The notes: generated by a model from the sequence alone, not told the origin. Positions 8,527 to 17,225 are shown, counted from the first letter of the stretch. The stretch: DNA of 64,000 nucleotides from Chromatiales bacterium (GCA_002688175.1 NZCC01000032.1:1-64000), one strand, 5' to 3'. Made by a program: numbers and translations.

Positions 8527-9407
8527 ATGAACTTTAATGACATGCGTGCCTACCTCGACTTCCTCGAAGCGAATGGCCAGCTCAGGCACACCGACGTGCT
8601 GCTGCGTGCACGGGGTTACCCTATGGTCAGGATGAAATTGCGTTCGCCGGGGGACTGCGTGGCGAGCCCTTCGACGTGGTGGGCTGTGAAACGGTGGACC
8701 TGGAGGTACCTGCGACGGCGGAATACATCATTGAAGGAGAATTATGCACCGAGCAACTCCCGACCGGCTGGCACTCCAACGTGGCGGGCTATTACGACTA
8801 CTTCCACACATTTCCACTACTGAAAGTTAACTGTATCACCCATCGCAAGAACCCGATGTGGCACGCGACCATCGAAATGGTGCCGCCCTTCGATCACAAC
8901 TACATCGGCATGCTGCCGGTGGAAGGGGAAGTGCTCAGTGACCTGCAGCAAAAAGTCCCGGAAGTGAAAGACGTGGTCGTCACGCCGTCGATGCTGTACA
9001 TCGTGCAGTTGTCAGTGGATGCCGAAGCCAAACCCCATCCGGAATTCGGCAAGTACATCATTCACGCGGTGTGGGGTGGCGCCGGGCGCTGGGGCCGGAC
9101 CGCCAAAATCATCGTGGTGGTCGGGCCGGACATAGACCCCTATGATCTTACCAGTGTCGAGTGGGCCATCATGACCCGGGTGCAGCCTTATTCAGACACG
9201 ATCTTCAACAAGACCGGCCTCGCATTTGTCGATGATCCGTCTGCGCCCATCAATGCCGCCGGTATCCCGGTGTGTTCGGAACAGATGGGTATTGATGCCA
9301 CGATGAAAGTGCCCGAACGATTCGAAAAATACCGCGAGGTCAGCGATGCCGAACCGGAGGATGTGGCCCGCATTGCGACACTGCTGCGACCCATACTGGC
9401 AGAATAA
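8527..9407 (+). pseudogene. UbiD-family decarboxylase remnant with internal deletion
   Basis: The N-terminus (MNFNDMRAYLDFLEANGQLR) is the characteristic start of UbiD/AroY-type prenylated-FMN decarboxylases. After about residue 25 the frame changes. From about 8630 the other frame encodes the C-terminal half (DEIAFAGGLRGEPFDVVGCE, VPATAEYIIEGEL, to the end PILAE at 9407). About 200 residues that a normal ~490-residue UbiD would have in between, including most of the cofactor site, are missing. The remainder therefore cannot be an active enzyme. The parent would decarboxylate aromatic or unsaturated acids. It may have belonged with the neighbouring CMD-like and nitrilase-like genes (inference). 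Confidence 0.85.
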
Positions 9408-9410
9408 ACT

Positions 9411-9983
9411 CTATTGTTGCCGGTGTTTGGCGACGGTCGCCTGCATGTCCTCAATGCCGGTGTTCGCAATCGGCACGTCTTCGAGTTCGATCTCGAACGT
9501 GTGGCAAATCTGGCTCACCATCGTGTACATGCCGATGACGGTCGTGAGTTCAATCAGCTGCGCGGTAGATAAGAATTCCGCCGCCGCGTCGAACGTCTCC
9601 TGCCGCGCCCCACCCTGCTGAACGACCTCGTTGGTAAATTTCAGTACGATGCGCTCGTGCGGCGTGAACACCGAGTCGTCGCCGTCGGGTGCCAGAGCCA
9701 GGATTTCCTCCTCGCTCATGCTAATGAGTCGAGCCACCCGGTTGTGATGGACCACCTCGTACTCGCCGTCGCACAAGTGGCCGGTGCGCAGGATCGCTAT
9801 TTCCCGGATCCTGGCATCTAACAGGCCGTTGCTCAGGCACGAGCTGAACAGGCTCACCAGCGGACGAAACATCGACGGGCTGCCCGCGATCAGGCGATGG
9901 AAATTCAGTTGCGGCAGGTCCGCAAGAAAGTTCCGGTCCGCTTCGGGCAGGAGGTCGGGATCGGGATAGGTAATTCTTGCCAT
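9411..9983 (-). CDS. Carboxymuconolactone decarboxylase/AhpD-like protein
   Basis: A 190-residue all-helical protein. The segment REIAILRTGHLCDGEYEVVHH at about residues 60-80 (21 residues, given here by its key residues E, C, Y-E and HH) matches the conserved core of CMD/AhpD proteins. Only one Cys of the usual CxxC is present, so a thiol peroxidase-partner role is doubtful. A CMD-type or hydroperoxide-related catabolic role fits better. It lies 15 nt downstream of the nitrilase-superfamily gene, same strand, probably one operon. Confidence 0.8.
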   Translation of the reverse strand: MARITYPDPDLLPEADRNFLADLPQLNFHRLIAGSPSMFRPLVSLFSSCLSNGLLDARIREIAILRTGHLCDGEYEVVHHNRVARLISMSEEEILALAPDGDDSVFTPHERIVLKFTNEVVQQGGARQETFDAAAEFLSTAQLIELTTVIGMYTMVSQICHTFEIELEDVPIANTGIEDMQATVAKHRQQ

Positions 9984-9998
9984 ATTTAAGTCCCCCGC

Positions 9999-11075
9999 CT
10001 ACTTGGCGGCACGTTTCCAGATACCCTTGTCGAAGACACGCTCGACGGCGGCGCGCACGACCTCGTCATTCGCTGCGTGTTTCAGGGGCGGGTTATCCAG
10101 GCAGCGGTTTTTTTCGTACATGGGTTCATCGTAGATCAGCCGGTACTGTTCGGTACGCAAATCCTTCAGCCAATTCGCGTGCAGGCTGTTTTCCCGGAAC
10201 TCACGCAAAGCTTCGATATTGATGATTGCACCCGCGTAGGATGCGGTGCCGCCGGATGAGTGCGAGCCGATGACGCGTCCCTGGTAATCCACGATCATTG
10301 ATTCACCGCCAAACATGTCCAGCGGGAATGGAGAATCCTTGCCCGGTGAGTAAGCAGCAGGATTAGGTGCGATGACAAAGCAGGTATTGTCCAGCGCCCG
10401 GGAGCGGTTCTGCAGTTGCCACCAACCGTTACCCACATACGGCTCGGGGTAACTGCAGCGGAAAATGATCTCCGCACCGTTCATCGCGAGGCCGCGTGCG
10501 GTCTCCGGGAAGGCGCCCTCCATGCAGATCAGACAACCGATGCGACCGATTTCCGTGTCAGTCACCGGGTAGAACGCATCCAGGTTTTCACCGAAAAGCT
10601 CGACCCACTTGTCCCACATGTCGTGCGGTACCGTTGAATGCTCGCGGGCGAAGACCTGCATTTTGTAGTGCTTGTGAATGACTTCACCATTCGGATCGAC
10701 GATGAACGCACAGTTGAAGAACCGCTCGGGTATCTCCGGAATACGCACCTTCGCCTGGGCAATGATGAACGCATCGAGAGCGCGCGCAACCTGGCCGAGG
10801 TGTTCGGTTTCGGGCCCGGGGATATCAATCGCCATGCGTTCGACGTAATCAACATGGTCCCAGTCGTAGATCTCGTCGGTAAAACCCTGTAACGCACCTT
10901 CCGGTATTGCATACAAGCGAACCGGTAACTCGATCTCCGTCACATTCTTTGCAGCAAAGGCCAGCTCGGTAATGTGATCGATATTACGCTTGATATCGGC
11001 ACGTTCGTGAGCACCCACCATGACCGGCTGCAGAGCCAGGGCCATGTACTGTTGAATCGGGCCGTCGATAGTCAT
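9999..11075 (-). CDS. Nitrilase-superfamily (carbon-nitrogen) hydrolase
   Basis: A 358-residue cytosolic hydrolase. The start at 11075 is chosen over 11111 because AGAGGAAATAGC immediately precedes it. The catalytic Cys is in GCLICMEGAFPE (about residue 183) and the catalytic Lys in HKHYKMQVF (about 137). The catalytic Glu should lie in the N-terminal part, but I could not pin it down. NGAEIIFRCSYPEPYV and the late NPAAYSPGKDSPF segment fit the amidase-like branch better than true nitrilases. It should hydrolyse an amide, carbamoyl or nitrile C-N bond. It is upstream of and probably co-transcribed with the CMD-like gene. Confidence 0.82.
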   Translation of the reverse strand: MTIDGPIQQYMALALQPVMVGAHERADIKRNIDHITELAFAAKNVTEIELPVRLYAIPEGALQGFTDEIYDWDHVDYVERMAIDIPGPETEHLGQVARALDAFIIAQAKVRIPEIPERFFNCAFIVDPNGEVIHKHYKMQVFAREHSTVPHDMWDKWVELFGENLDAFYPVTDTEIGRIGCLICMEGAFPETARGLAMNGAEIIFRCSYPEPYVGNGWWQLQNRSRALDNTCFVIAPNPAAYSPGKDSPFPLDMFGGESMIVDYQGRVIGSHSSGGTASYAGAIINIEALREFRENSLHANWLKDLRTEQYRLIYDEPMYEKNRCLDNPPLKHAANDEVVRAAVERVFDKGIWKRAAK

Positions 11076-11184
11076 GCTATTTCCTCTTGAATCAGAAGCC
11101 GGCACCAGCAAAATGGCAAGTGTTTAACAGCATTGTAGAGTTGCCGCAGTGACTTCGCTACAAGTGAAAGGATGCCGCGTAAGC

Positions 11185-11203
11185 ATTGGTGTCTGACACC
11201 AAT
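11185..11203. repeat. REP-like palindrome, exact copy
   Basis: Exact ATTGGTGTCTGACACCAAT preceded by GTAAGC, as at other copies. It is followed by a degenerate half (GACACCCTTTATCTAC at about 11209-11224) also found beside the copy at 8414. It lies between the divergent nitrilase and icd genes. Confidence 0.85.
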
Positions 11204-11353
11204 GTCCGTGACACCCTTTATCTACGTACTTTTCCCGCACCCCATCAACGCTAAACCGGCGTATAATGCGCTGCTCAAATTTACCCGCGTATTTGACACG
11301 CCAACCCCAGATTGCAGGATTTCGGTATTTGACCGGAAACGATGAGGAACCCC

Positions 11354-13588
11354 ATGACTACAGCCAAGCAGACCATCAATTACACGCTCACGGACGAAGC
11401 GCCCGCACTGGCCACCAGCTCCCTGGTACCTATTATTAGTGTGTTTTGCCGCGCTGCCGGAATTGATATCACCATCACGGATATCTCACTGGCCGGGCGG
11501 GTGATTGCGGCGTTCTCGGATCGCCTGCCTGAAGAGCAGCGGGTCGAAGACGGCCTGGCCTTCCTGGGCAAGCTGACTCAGGATCCGAATGCGAACATTA
11601 TCAAGCTGCCCAATATCAGCGCATCCGTACCGCAACTGAAAGACTGTATCGCCGAGCTGCAATCGCAGGGCTACGAGTTGCCCGATTTCCCGGAAGATCC
11701 TCAGTCCGACGAAGAGAAAGAAATCTCTGCGCGCTACTCGAAGGTCCTCGGCAGCGCGGTGAACCCGGTCTTGCGTGAGGGCAACTCCGATCGTCGTGCC
11801 GCCGTCCCGGTCAAGAATTATGCACGCAAGTTCCCCCACTCGATGGGTAAATGGTCCATGGCCTCGCAAACACACGCGGACTACATGCGCGAAGGTGACT
11901 TTTATTCCGCCGAGCAATCGGTCACGGTTGACGATGCAACTGACGTGCGAATCGAATTTGTCGGCCAGGATGGCGCGGTCACCGTTAAGAAAGAGTTGAG
12001 CCTGGAACAGGGTGAAGTGCTCGACAGCATGCGCATGAGTGTTAAGGCCTTGCGGACGTTTTTCGAACAGACCCTTAAGGACGCAAAAGACTCCGGCGTG
12101 ATGTGGTCGCTGCACGTGAAAGCTACCATGATGAAGGTGTCGCACCCGATCGTATTTGGCCACGCAGTTACCGTGTTCTACAAGGAAGTGTTTGAAAAAT
12201 ACGGTGAGTTGTTCGAGAAGCTGGGTGTCAACGAGAACAACGGCTTGAGCAGCGTTTACGAAAAAATGGAATTATTACCGCGCTCCAAGCAGGATGAGAT
12301 CAAACATGATATTCACGCCTGCTATGAGCATCGTCCTGAACTGGCGATGGTCGATTCCGTCCGCGGCATCACCAACCTGCACGTACCCAGCGATGTGATT
12401 GTCGATGCCTCCATGCCGGCCATGATCCGCAACAGCGGCAAGATGTGGGGCCCGGATGGCAAGGCGAAAGACGCCAAGGCCGTGATGCCGGAAAGCACCT
12501 ACTCCACGATCTACCAGGAGATGATTAATTTCTGCAAGACCAACGGTGCATTCGATCCGGTCACGATGGGTACGGTGCCCAATGTGGGCCTGATGGCGAA
12601 GAAGGCCGAAGAATACGGGTCCCACGACAAGACCTTTGAAGCCGAGGCCGACGGCACGATGCGGGTGGTCGATGCCGATGGCAACGTGCTGATGCAACAT
12701 GAGGTGGAGAAAGGCGATATCTGGCGTGCCTGTCAGACCAAAGACGAGCCCGTGCGTGACTGGGTCAAGCTGGCCGTCACCCGTGCACGCCAGTCCGATA
12801 CACCGGCCATTTTCTGGCTGGACCGCAATCGCCCGCACGACGTTGAATTGATCAAGAAGGTTAATGCCTATCTGCCGGAGCATGACACCGAAGGCCTGGA
12901 TATTCGTATCATGACTTACGTCGAAGCCATTCGCCGCAGCATGGAGCGCGCCATTCGCGGCAGCGACACCATTTCTGTAACCGGCAACGTGCTGCGCGAT
13001 TACCTGACCGATCTGTTCCCGATCCTGGAGCTGGGCACCTCGGCCAAGATGCTGTCCATCGTGCCGATGCTAAAAGGTGGCGGTATGTATGAGACGGGTG
13101 CCGGCGGTTCTGCGCCCAAGCACGTACAGCAGATCCATGAAGAGAACCACCTTCGCTGGGATTCTCTTGGTGAGTTTATGGCCCTGGCTGTTTCCCTGGA
13201 GGCGACGGGACTGAAGCATGACAACGGCCGGGCAACCATCCTGGCCAACACGCTTAACGAAGCCATCGAGAAACTGCTGGAAAACAACAAGTCGCCATCA
13301 CGCAAAGTGGGCGAACTGGACAACCGGGGCAGCCATTTCTACCTCGGTCTGTATTGGGCTCAGGCTGTTGCTGCGCAAACGGATGATGCGGAACTGGCTG
13401 ATCAGTTTGCTTCGCTCGCCACAACACTGGCCGAGAATGAGGACAAGATTATCAGTGAGTTGGCCGCTGCACAGGGCAAGCATGTTAATGCGTTAGACGA
13501 TAGTTACTACCACGCAGACCTCGCTACTGTCACCAAAATCATGCGCCCCAGCGAAACGCTGAACGCGAGTCTGGCGAGTTTCAAATAA
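11354..13588 (+). CDS. icd2: Monomeric NADP-dependent isocitrate dehydrogenase
   Basis: A 744-residue enzyme of the monomeric (type II) isocitrate dehydrogenase family, which is about 740 residues long and unrelated in length to the dimeric 416-residue form. It oxidatively decarboxylates isocitrate to 2-oxoglutarate in the TCA cycle. Family hallmarks are [41 protein letters not shown] and the end region [12 protein letters not shown]. The start at 11354 is preferred because GAGGAACCCC precedes it. A TATAAT at 11262-11267 could be a -10 element but has no clear -35. A strong terminator follows at 13711. Confidence 0.95.
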   Translation: MTTAKQTINYTLTDEAPALATSSLVPIISVFCRAAGIDITITDISLAGRVIAAFSDRLPEEQRVEDGLAFLGKLTQDPNANIIKLPNISASVPQLKDCIAELQSQGYELPDFPEDPQSDEEKEISARYSKVLGSAVNPVLREGNSDRRAAVPVKNYARKFPHSMGKWSMASQTHADYMREGDFYSAEQSVTVDDATDVRIEFVGQDGAVTVKKELSLEQGEVLDSMRMSVKALRTFFEQTLKDAKDSGVMWSLHVKATMMKVSHPIVFGHAVTVFYKEVFEKYGELFEKLGVNENNGLSSVYEKMELLPRSKQDEIKHDIHACYEHRPELAMVDSVRGITNLHVPSDVIVDASMPAMIRNSGKMWGPDGKAKDAKAVMPESTYSTIYQEMINFCKTNGAFDPVTMGTVPNVGLMAKKAEEYGSHDKTFEAEADGTMRVVDADGNVLMQHEVEKGDIWRACQTKDEPVRDWVKLAVTRARQSDTPAIFWLDRNRPHDVELIKKVNAYLPEHDTEGLDIRIMTYVEAIRRSMERAIRGSDTISVTGNVLRDYLTDLFPILELGTSAKMLSIVPMLKGGGMYETGAGGSAPKHVQQIHEENHLRWDSLGEFMALAVSLEATGLKHDNGRATILANTLNEAIEKLLENNKSPSRKVGELDNRGSHFYLGLYWAQAVAAQTDDAELADQFASLATTLAENEDKIISELAAAQGKHVNALDDSYYHADLATVTKIMRPSETLNASLASFK

Positions 13589-13710
13589 GGCGCCGGGTGT
13601 ACCAGTTACTAAACATTACATCGATTTAATGATTTGAAAACACCCCGGTAAGCTGATGGTCGCTATAGTGAACTCAACTTCATCGGGTTCCCCCTAGCCT
13701 GATACACCAC

Positions 13711-13740
13711 GAAAAACCCCGCCCTTCAACGGGGTTTTTC
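13711..13740 (+). terminator. Intrinsic terminator after icd
   Basis: An 11-bp perfect stem GAAAAACCCCG / CGGGGTTTTTC with an 8-nt loop. The A- and T-rich flanks make it usable in both directions, so it may also serve the convergent gene at 13778-14161. Confidence 0.9.
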
Positions 13741-13755
13741 TTTATGGGCCTTTTT

Positions 13756-13770
13756 TGGTGTCTGACACCA
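13756..13770. repeat. REP-like palindrome, core copy
   Basis: TGGTGTCTGACACCA, the 15-bp core of the repeat, 7 nt beyond the stop codon of the gene at 13778. Confidence 0.75.
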
Positions 13771-13777
13771 CTACGCA

Positions 13778-14161
13778 CTAGCCAAACTGGATCTGCTCGC
13801 CATCTCTATCAAATGCCGTGTAGGCAGAGATGTCCCCGCCCATCCGGATGGTATGTTCCAGCACCTGCAAGGGGCCCGCAACTTCTTCAGCCGTCGGCGT
13901 TTTGCCGTTTTCACCCGATACACAGGCAATCAGCATAACCTGCCAATCCTGCTCTTGTTGCGCAACTTCAGCTGCCAGGTTTTCGAATGTCGTCAATTCG
14001 TCCAGTCCCCTGGTCAGGTTTATAACAGGCTGTAACTGCCCGCCCTGCCCCTGGCTGAACAGGAACGCTTCTTCGGGTGTGTGCTCCGCAGGCAATACCG
14101 CATCCAGAAATACGAACAGAAGCCTTTGTGGCTCTGGCTGCTGTCTTGCTGCCTCCAGCAT
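13778..14161 (-). CDS. Small conserved protein (often mislabelled ribonucleotide reductase subunit)
   Basis: A 127-residue acidic protein. The segments ARQQPEPQRLLFVFLDAVLP, DELTTFENLAAEV and GGDISAYTAFDRDGEQIQF match a gammaproteobacterial family that databases commonly label 'ribonucleotide reductase subunit alpha', although it lacks any ribonucleotide reductase motif. Its real role is unknown. Homologues usually carry a few extra N-terminal residues. The frame remains open upstream of 14161 without another ATG, so the start is uncertain. It lies between two repeat copies, 61 nt beyond the pspF stop on the same strand side. Confidence 0.75.
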   Translation of the reverse strand: MLEAARQQPEPQRLLFVFLDAVLPAEHTPEEAFLFSQGQGGQLQPVINLTRGLDELTTFENLAAEVAQQEQDWQVMLIACVSGENGKTPTAEEVAGPLQVLEHTIRMGGDISAYTAFDRDGEQIQFG

Positions 14162-14221
14162 TGACTTGAATTCTACAAGTTCGATTTTTCTATCCTTTTT
14201 GTTGGGTTAATTTATACGCTG

Positions 14222-14240
14222 AATGGTGTCTTCCACCATT
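14222..14240. repeat. REP-like palindrome, degenerate copy
   Basis: AATGGTGTCTTCCACCATT keeps the outer arms but has lost the GAC core. It lies 6 nt beyond the pspF stop codon. Confidence 0.6.
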
Positions 14241-14246
14241 TGCCTG

Positions 14247-15287
14247 TCACCGCGAACGGCCATACCGTTCTACCAAATCATGCTTGCGCAGCATCGCGCG
14301 TAACTGGTTGTACGTCAGACCAAGCAATTCAGCGGCCTGGGGTTGCCGATACTGGCTAGTCTGCATCGCCTGGTCGATCAGGGTTTTTTCCAGTGTGGCG
14401 ACCTGTTTCTTTAAATCAGTTGGCAGGTTGATTGAGGCGGGTCTGGTTTCCGGCGCCTGATGCTCTTCGGCTGTTGGTGGCCCATCCGCGACGGCGCCAC
14501 GATAGGACGTTTCGAACGGGTTGAATACGATACGTGAGATGGACTCGTTCGGATCGGTGCTGCGGTAGACGGAACGTTCAACGGTATTTTTCAGACTTCG
14601 CACATTGCCTGGCCACGGGTCGTCCAGCAGCGCTTTGCAACATGCATCAGTGAAGCCGGGGAATAATTCGCGATCGAGTTCACGGATGACATTCATGGCG
14701 AAGTGTTCTGCCAGCAGGATGATATCTTCACGTCGGTGCCGCAATGGCGGAACGTTTACGACATCGAACGCAAGGCGATCCAGCAGATCGGCACGGAATT
14801 CTCCCTGCCTGGCCAGCACCGGAAGATCGGCATTCGTGGCACCCAGTATCCGCACATCGACGCGCACGGTTTCCGACCCGCCGACGCGTTCGAATTCACC
14901 GTATTCAATCACGCGCAGAATCTTTTCCTGCATGCGCATCGGAATGGTGGCGAGCTCATCGAGCAGCAAGGTGCCACCGGCGGCCCGTTCGAAGCGGCCG
15001 ATGTGACGCTTGGCAGCGCCGGTAAATGACCCGGCCTCGTGACCGAATAATTCTGAATCGAGAATGCTTTCCGTCAGCGCCGAGCAATTCAGTTTGACGA
15101 ACGGTTCGTCCCATCGTGGCGACAGGTAGTGCAGACGGGTGGCGACCAACTCCTTGCCGGTACCGCGCTCGCCGATGATCAGCACCGGCTTGGACAGCAT
15201 CGCAACCCGCGATACGTCTTCCAGCATCGCGATGAAGGCAGGGGATTCCCCGATGATCGGTGTGGTTTCAGAGATTGGCGTGGGCAC
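14247..15287 (-). CDS. pspF: Phage-shock operon transcriptional activator PspF
   Basis: A 346-residue sigma-54 activator with no receiver domain, as in PspF. The AAA+ module shows Walker A (GERGTGKE), Walker B (GGTLLLDE), the R-finger region FRADLLDRLAFDV and the C-terminal WPGNVRSLKNTVERSVYR. A Fis-type helix-turn-helix (QPQAAELLGLTYNQLRAML) closes the protein. The sigma-54 contact loop reads GSFTGA instead of the canonical GAFTGA. It is divergent from pspA across 190 bp containing a sigma-54 promoter, the classic psp arrangement. PspA should hold it inactive until membrane stress. Confidence 0.93.
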   Translation of the reverse strand: MPTPISETTPIIGESPAFIAMLEDVSRVAMLSKPVLIIGERGTGKELVATRLHYLSPRWDEPFVKLNCSALTESILDSELFGHEAGSFTGAAKRHIGRFERAAGGTLLLDELATIPMRMQEKILRVIEYGEFERVGGSETVRVDVRILGATNADLPVLARQGEFRADLLDRLAFDVVNVPPLRHRREDIILLAEHFAMNVIRELDRELFPGFTDACCKALLDDPWPGNVRSLKNTVERSVYRSTDPNESISRIVFNPFETSYRGAVADGPPTAEEHQAPETRPASINLPTDLKKQVATLEKTLIDQAMQTSQYRQPQAAELLGLTYNQLRAMLRKHDLVERYGRSR

Positions 15288-15328
15288 TGGTTATTTACAC
15301 CAATTATTGGTTAATACCGCTGGATATT

Positions 15329-15351
15329 AGCTTAAATAACCTGTTTAAGCT
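15329..15351. promoter_or_regulatory. Candidate PspF upstream activating site (inverted repeat)
   Basis: AGCTTAAA-N7-TTTAAGCT, a perfect 8-bp inverted repeat, lies about 70-90 bp upstream of the sigma-54 promoter and 42 bp from the pspF start. Position and symmetry suit an enhancer site for PspF. Its identity is inferred from position only. Confidence 0.5.
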
Positions 15352-15419
15352 ACGCCTAAATCCCAGGCTTTTTTACGCTTTCCTAGTTAATTCAACAGCT
15401 TATGCACTTTCGATCTAGT

Positions 15420-15435
15420 TGGCACGCTTCATGCA
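15420..15435 (+). promoter_or_regulatory. Sigma-54 (-24/-12) promoter of pspA
   Basis: TGGCAC-GCTTC-ATGCA matches the -24/-12 consensus TGGCAC-N5-TTGCA except for one base in the -12 element. Transcription would start near 15447, leaving a leader of about 30 nt before pspA. Confidence 0.85.
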
Positions 15436-15477
15436 ATGTAGACAGTGAACCAAGAATAGTTAGACGAGGATAAGAAC

Positions 15478-16173
15478 ATGGGTATTTTTTCCCGCATGAG
15501 CGACATCATTAACTCCAACCTCAACGCGATGTTGGAGAAAGCAGAGGATCCGGAGAAGATAGTGCGCCTGATGATTCAGGAGATGGAGGACACCCTGGTT
15601 GAGGTTCGTTCTGCCGCCGCCCGCACGATTGCCGAGAAGAAAGAGCACCGTCGCCGGCTCGCCGCCATTAAGGCTGAGGCCCACGACTGGGAGAACAAGG
15701 CCGAACTGGCGGTATCGAAAGGTCGTGATGACCTGGCCAAGGCCGCGCTGCGCGAAAAGGATTCTGCCGAGCGTATCGTGAACGGGCTTGAAGAACAGAT
15801 GACGCAGGTTGATGAGGGCCTTGGCCAACTCAATAACGACATCACCCGCCTGCAGGCCAAACTCGCCGATGCAAAGGCACGTCAGAAAGTATTGCTGTCA
15901 CGCCATGAAACGGGCAACCAGCAACTGCGCGTGCGGGAGCAACTGCATGAGGGTAAGGTTGACGATGCACTGATGCGTTTCGAGAAGTTCGAACGCAAGG
16001 TTGAAAATGTCGAGGGTCGCGTTGAAGCGTATGACCTCGGCGAGCGTCCCGACCTTCGCCAGGAGATTCAGAATCTTGAAGGTGAAGAGAAAGTTGAAAA
16101 GGCTCTGAATGAATTGAAACAGCGCATGAGCGCCAGCCAGAATACCAACACAACAGAGGGAGACTCGAAATGA
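15478..16173 (+). CDS. pspA: Phage shock protein A
   Basis: A 231-residue PspA/IM30 family protein (usual length about 220-230) consisting almost wholly of alpha-helical coiled coil. The N-terminal amphipathic helix MGIFSRMSDIINSNLNAMLE and the segment EDPEKIVRLMIQEMEDTLVE are diagnostic. PspA binds stressed inner membrane and inhibits PspF when free. A ribosome-binding site GAGGAT precedes the ATG. It is the first gene of a tightly packed operon: its stop overlaps the next small ORF in an ATGA arrangement. Confidence 0.96.
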   Translation: MGIFSRMSDIINSNLNAMLEKAEDPEKIVRLMIQEMEDTLVEVRSAAARTIAEKKEHRRRLAAIKAEAHDWENKAELAVSKGRDDLAKAALREKDSAERIVNGLEEQMTQVDEGLGQLNNDITRLQAKLADAKARQKVLLSRHETGNQQLRVREQLHEGKVDDALMRFEKFERKVENVEGRVEAYDLGERPDLRQEIQNLEGEEKVEKALNELKQRMSASQNTNTTEGDSK

Positions 16174-16289
16174 TGCTCAGGATTTTTGAAAGCAGTGCCT
16201 ATGCAGTGACATTCATCGCGGTTGGCTTGACCTTTTTCGAATGTTTTATGTCGGCCAATTATCTTTTGACGCTCGCCATAACTCAGTAA
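16170..16289 (+). CDS. 39-residue single-pass membrane protein in the psp operon
   Basis: ATG at 16170 overlaps the pspA stop codon (ATGA) and is preceded by AGGGAG at a 7-nt spacing, which supports real translation. The 39-residue product has one hydrophobic helix (about residues 10-32, containing AVTFIAVGLTFFECF). It is not one of the standard PspB, C, D or G proteins as far as I can tell. Position between pspA and pspB suggests a role with the Psp membrane sensors (inference). A second in-frame ATG immediately follows, so the protein may be 38 residues. Confidence 0.65.
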   Translation: MMLRIFESSAYAVTFIAVGLTFFECFMSANYLLTLAITQ

Positions 16290-16330
16290 TCGCAACCAGA
16301 CCAGGAAATCGAAAAACAAGGTAAGAGATC

Positions 16331-16549
16331 ATGTCTGAAGTATTAGGAATCATCGCACTCACCATCGTGGCGCCCATCTGGATCATAAGCCACTACGTCA
16401 CCAAATGGCGGCTGGCCAAAGGTCTGTCGCACGACGAGGCGCAAACGCTCGAAGAACTCTGGAAGATTGCCCAGGGAATGGAGACCCGAGTTATAACGCT
16501 GGAAGCGATTCTTGATGAGAACGTAGATGGATGGAGGAACAAATCATGA
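16331..16549 (+). CDS. pspB: Phage shock protein B
   Basis: A 72-residue protein with an N-terminal membrane helix (LGIIALTIVAPIWIISHYV) and a cytoplasmic amphipathic helical tail with a Leu-zipper-like pattern (AQTLEELWKIAQGMETRVIT), as in PspB. It acts with PspC to relieve PspA inhibition of PspF. A ribosome-binding site AAGGTAAGAG precedes it. Its last codons overlap the next pspC-like gene by 4 nt. Confidence 0.92.
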   Translation: MSEVLGIIALTIVAPIWIISHYVTKWRLAKGLSHDEAQTLEELWKIAQGMETRVITLEAILDENVDGWRNKS

Positions 16550-16767
16550 TCGCCGGCCGTCGTTATTACAGCACAACTGATTCGCCACGCAGATTCAGAT
16601 GCCGACAGGGTGGTGTCATCATCATGGGCGTGTGCGCAGGGGTTGCAGATTTTTTCTCGCTCGACCGCACGGTCGTCCGGCTTGTAGCCTTGCTGCTGGT
16701 CTGGTTCTTCACGGCACCGACGTTGTTGCTTTACCTGCTGCTGGCGTGCCTCGGAGACAATCGATGA
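16546..16767 (+). CDS. Short PspC-domain membrane protein
   Basis: A 73-residue protein whose ATG at 16546 overlaps the pspB stop and is preceded by GGAGGAACAAATC. It contains one PspC domain: GGVIIMGVCAGVADFFSLD, then a membrane helix VVRLVALLLVWFFTAPTLLL. It is shorter than canonical PspC and lacks its C-terminal soluble region. It overlaps the following full-length PspC by 4 nt, giving two PspC paralogues in tandem. Confidence 0.85.
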   Translation: MIAGRRYYSTTDSPRRFRCRQGGVIIMGVCAGVADFFSLDRTVVRLVALLLVWFFTAPTLLLYLLLACLGDNR

Positions 16768-17156
16768 ACAACTCAAGCCAACCCAACCCGAACCCCCGGC
16801 GCCTGTACCGCGATACCGAGAACGCCATGCTGGCCGGTGTCCTCGCCGGCATCGCCGACTACTTCGGCTTCAGCCTCAAAGCCCTCAGGTGGCTGGTTTT
16901 CCTGGGATGTGCCTTCATGATGCCGGCTATTTGCGTGTCCTACCTGGTAGCTGCCTTCCTGTTGCCGGCCAAGCCGGTCGGCCTGTACCGCAACGAAGGC
17001 GAAGAAAGCTTCTGGCGCTCGGTTCGCCGCGACCCACACTACGCCTGTGACGATATCCGCCGAAAGTTCCGCGACCTGGACGGCCGACTGCAGGGTATGG
17101 AGCACTACGTCACCTCACCGCGCTTCGACCTGGACCAGGAGTTCAAGAATTTGTGA
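16764..17156 (+). CDS. pspC: Phage shock protein C
   Basis: A 130-residue protein. The PspC domain (RRLYRDTENAMLAGVLAGIA; DYFGFSLKALRWLVFLGCAF) is followed by two membrane-spanning stretches and a soluble tail with a helical segment (DIRRKFRDLDGRLQGMEHYV) as in canonical PspC. The start at 16764 overlaps the previous stop (ATGA). It is the last gene of the operon. A palindromic repeat begins 5 nt after the stop codon and no other terminator is visible. Confidence 0.9.
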   Translation: MNNSSQPNPNPRRLYRDTENAMLAGVLAGIADYFGFSLKALRWLVFLGCAFMMPAICVSYLVAAFLLPAKPVGLYRNEGEESFWRSVRRDPHYACDDIRRKFRDLDGRLQGMEHYVTSPRFDLDQEFKNL

Positions 17157-17161
17157 ATTTA

Positions 17162-17180
17162 ATTGGTGTCAGACACCAAT
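17162..17180. repeat. REP-like palindrome, exact copy
   Basis: Exact ATTGGTGTCAGACACCAAT followed by TTTCTG, 5 nt after the pspC stop codon. Confidence 0.85.
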
Positions 17181-17208
17181 TTTCTGCATTTTGATTCGAC
17201 CTCAAAGC

Positions 17209-17225
17209 ATTGGTGTCAGACACCC
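17209..17225. repeat. REP-like palindrome, near copy
   Basis: ATTGGTGTCAGACACCC followed by GTTCTCCTG. The right arm is damaged, but the TTCTCC flank is kept. Confidence 0.7.

Noticed and set aside
11262-11267. TATAAT upstream of icd as a promoter
   Set aside because: A good -10 match but no recognisable -35 at 16-18 bp, so not reported as a promoter.
13711-13770. Treating the palindromic repeat as an ordinary intrinsic terminator
   Set aside because: Genes here already have true terminators (6866, 13711) with the repeat nearby in addition. The repeat lacks a consistent U-tract and many copies lie upstream of genes.
13778-14161. Ribonucleotide reductase subunit annotation
   Set aside because: The protein is 127 residues with no ribonucleotide reductase motif. 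The label is a known database misnomer for this family.
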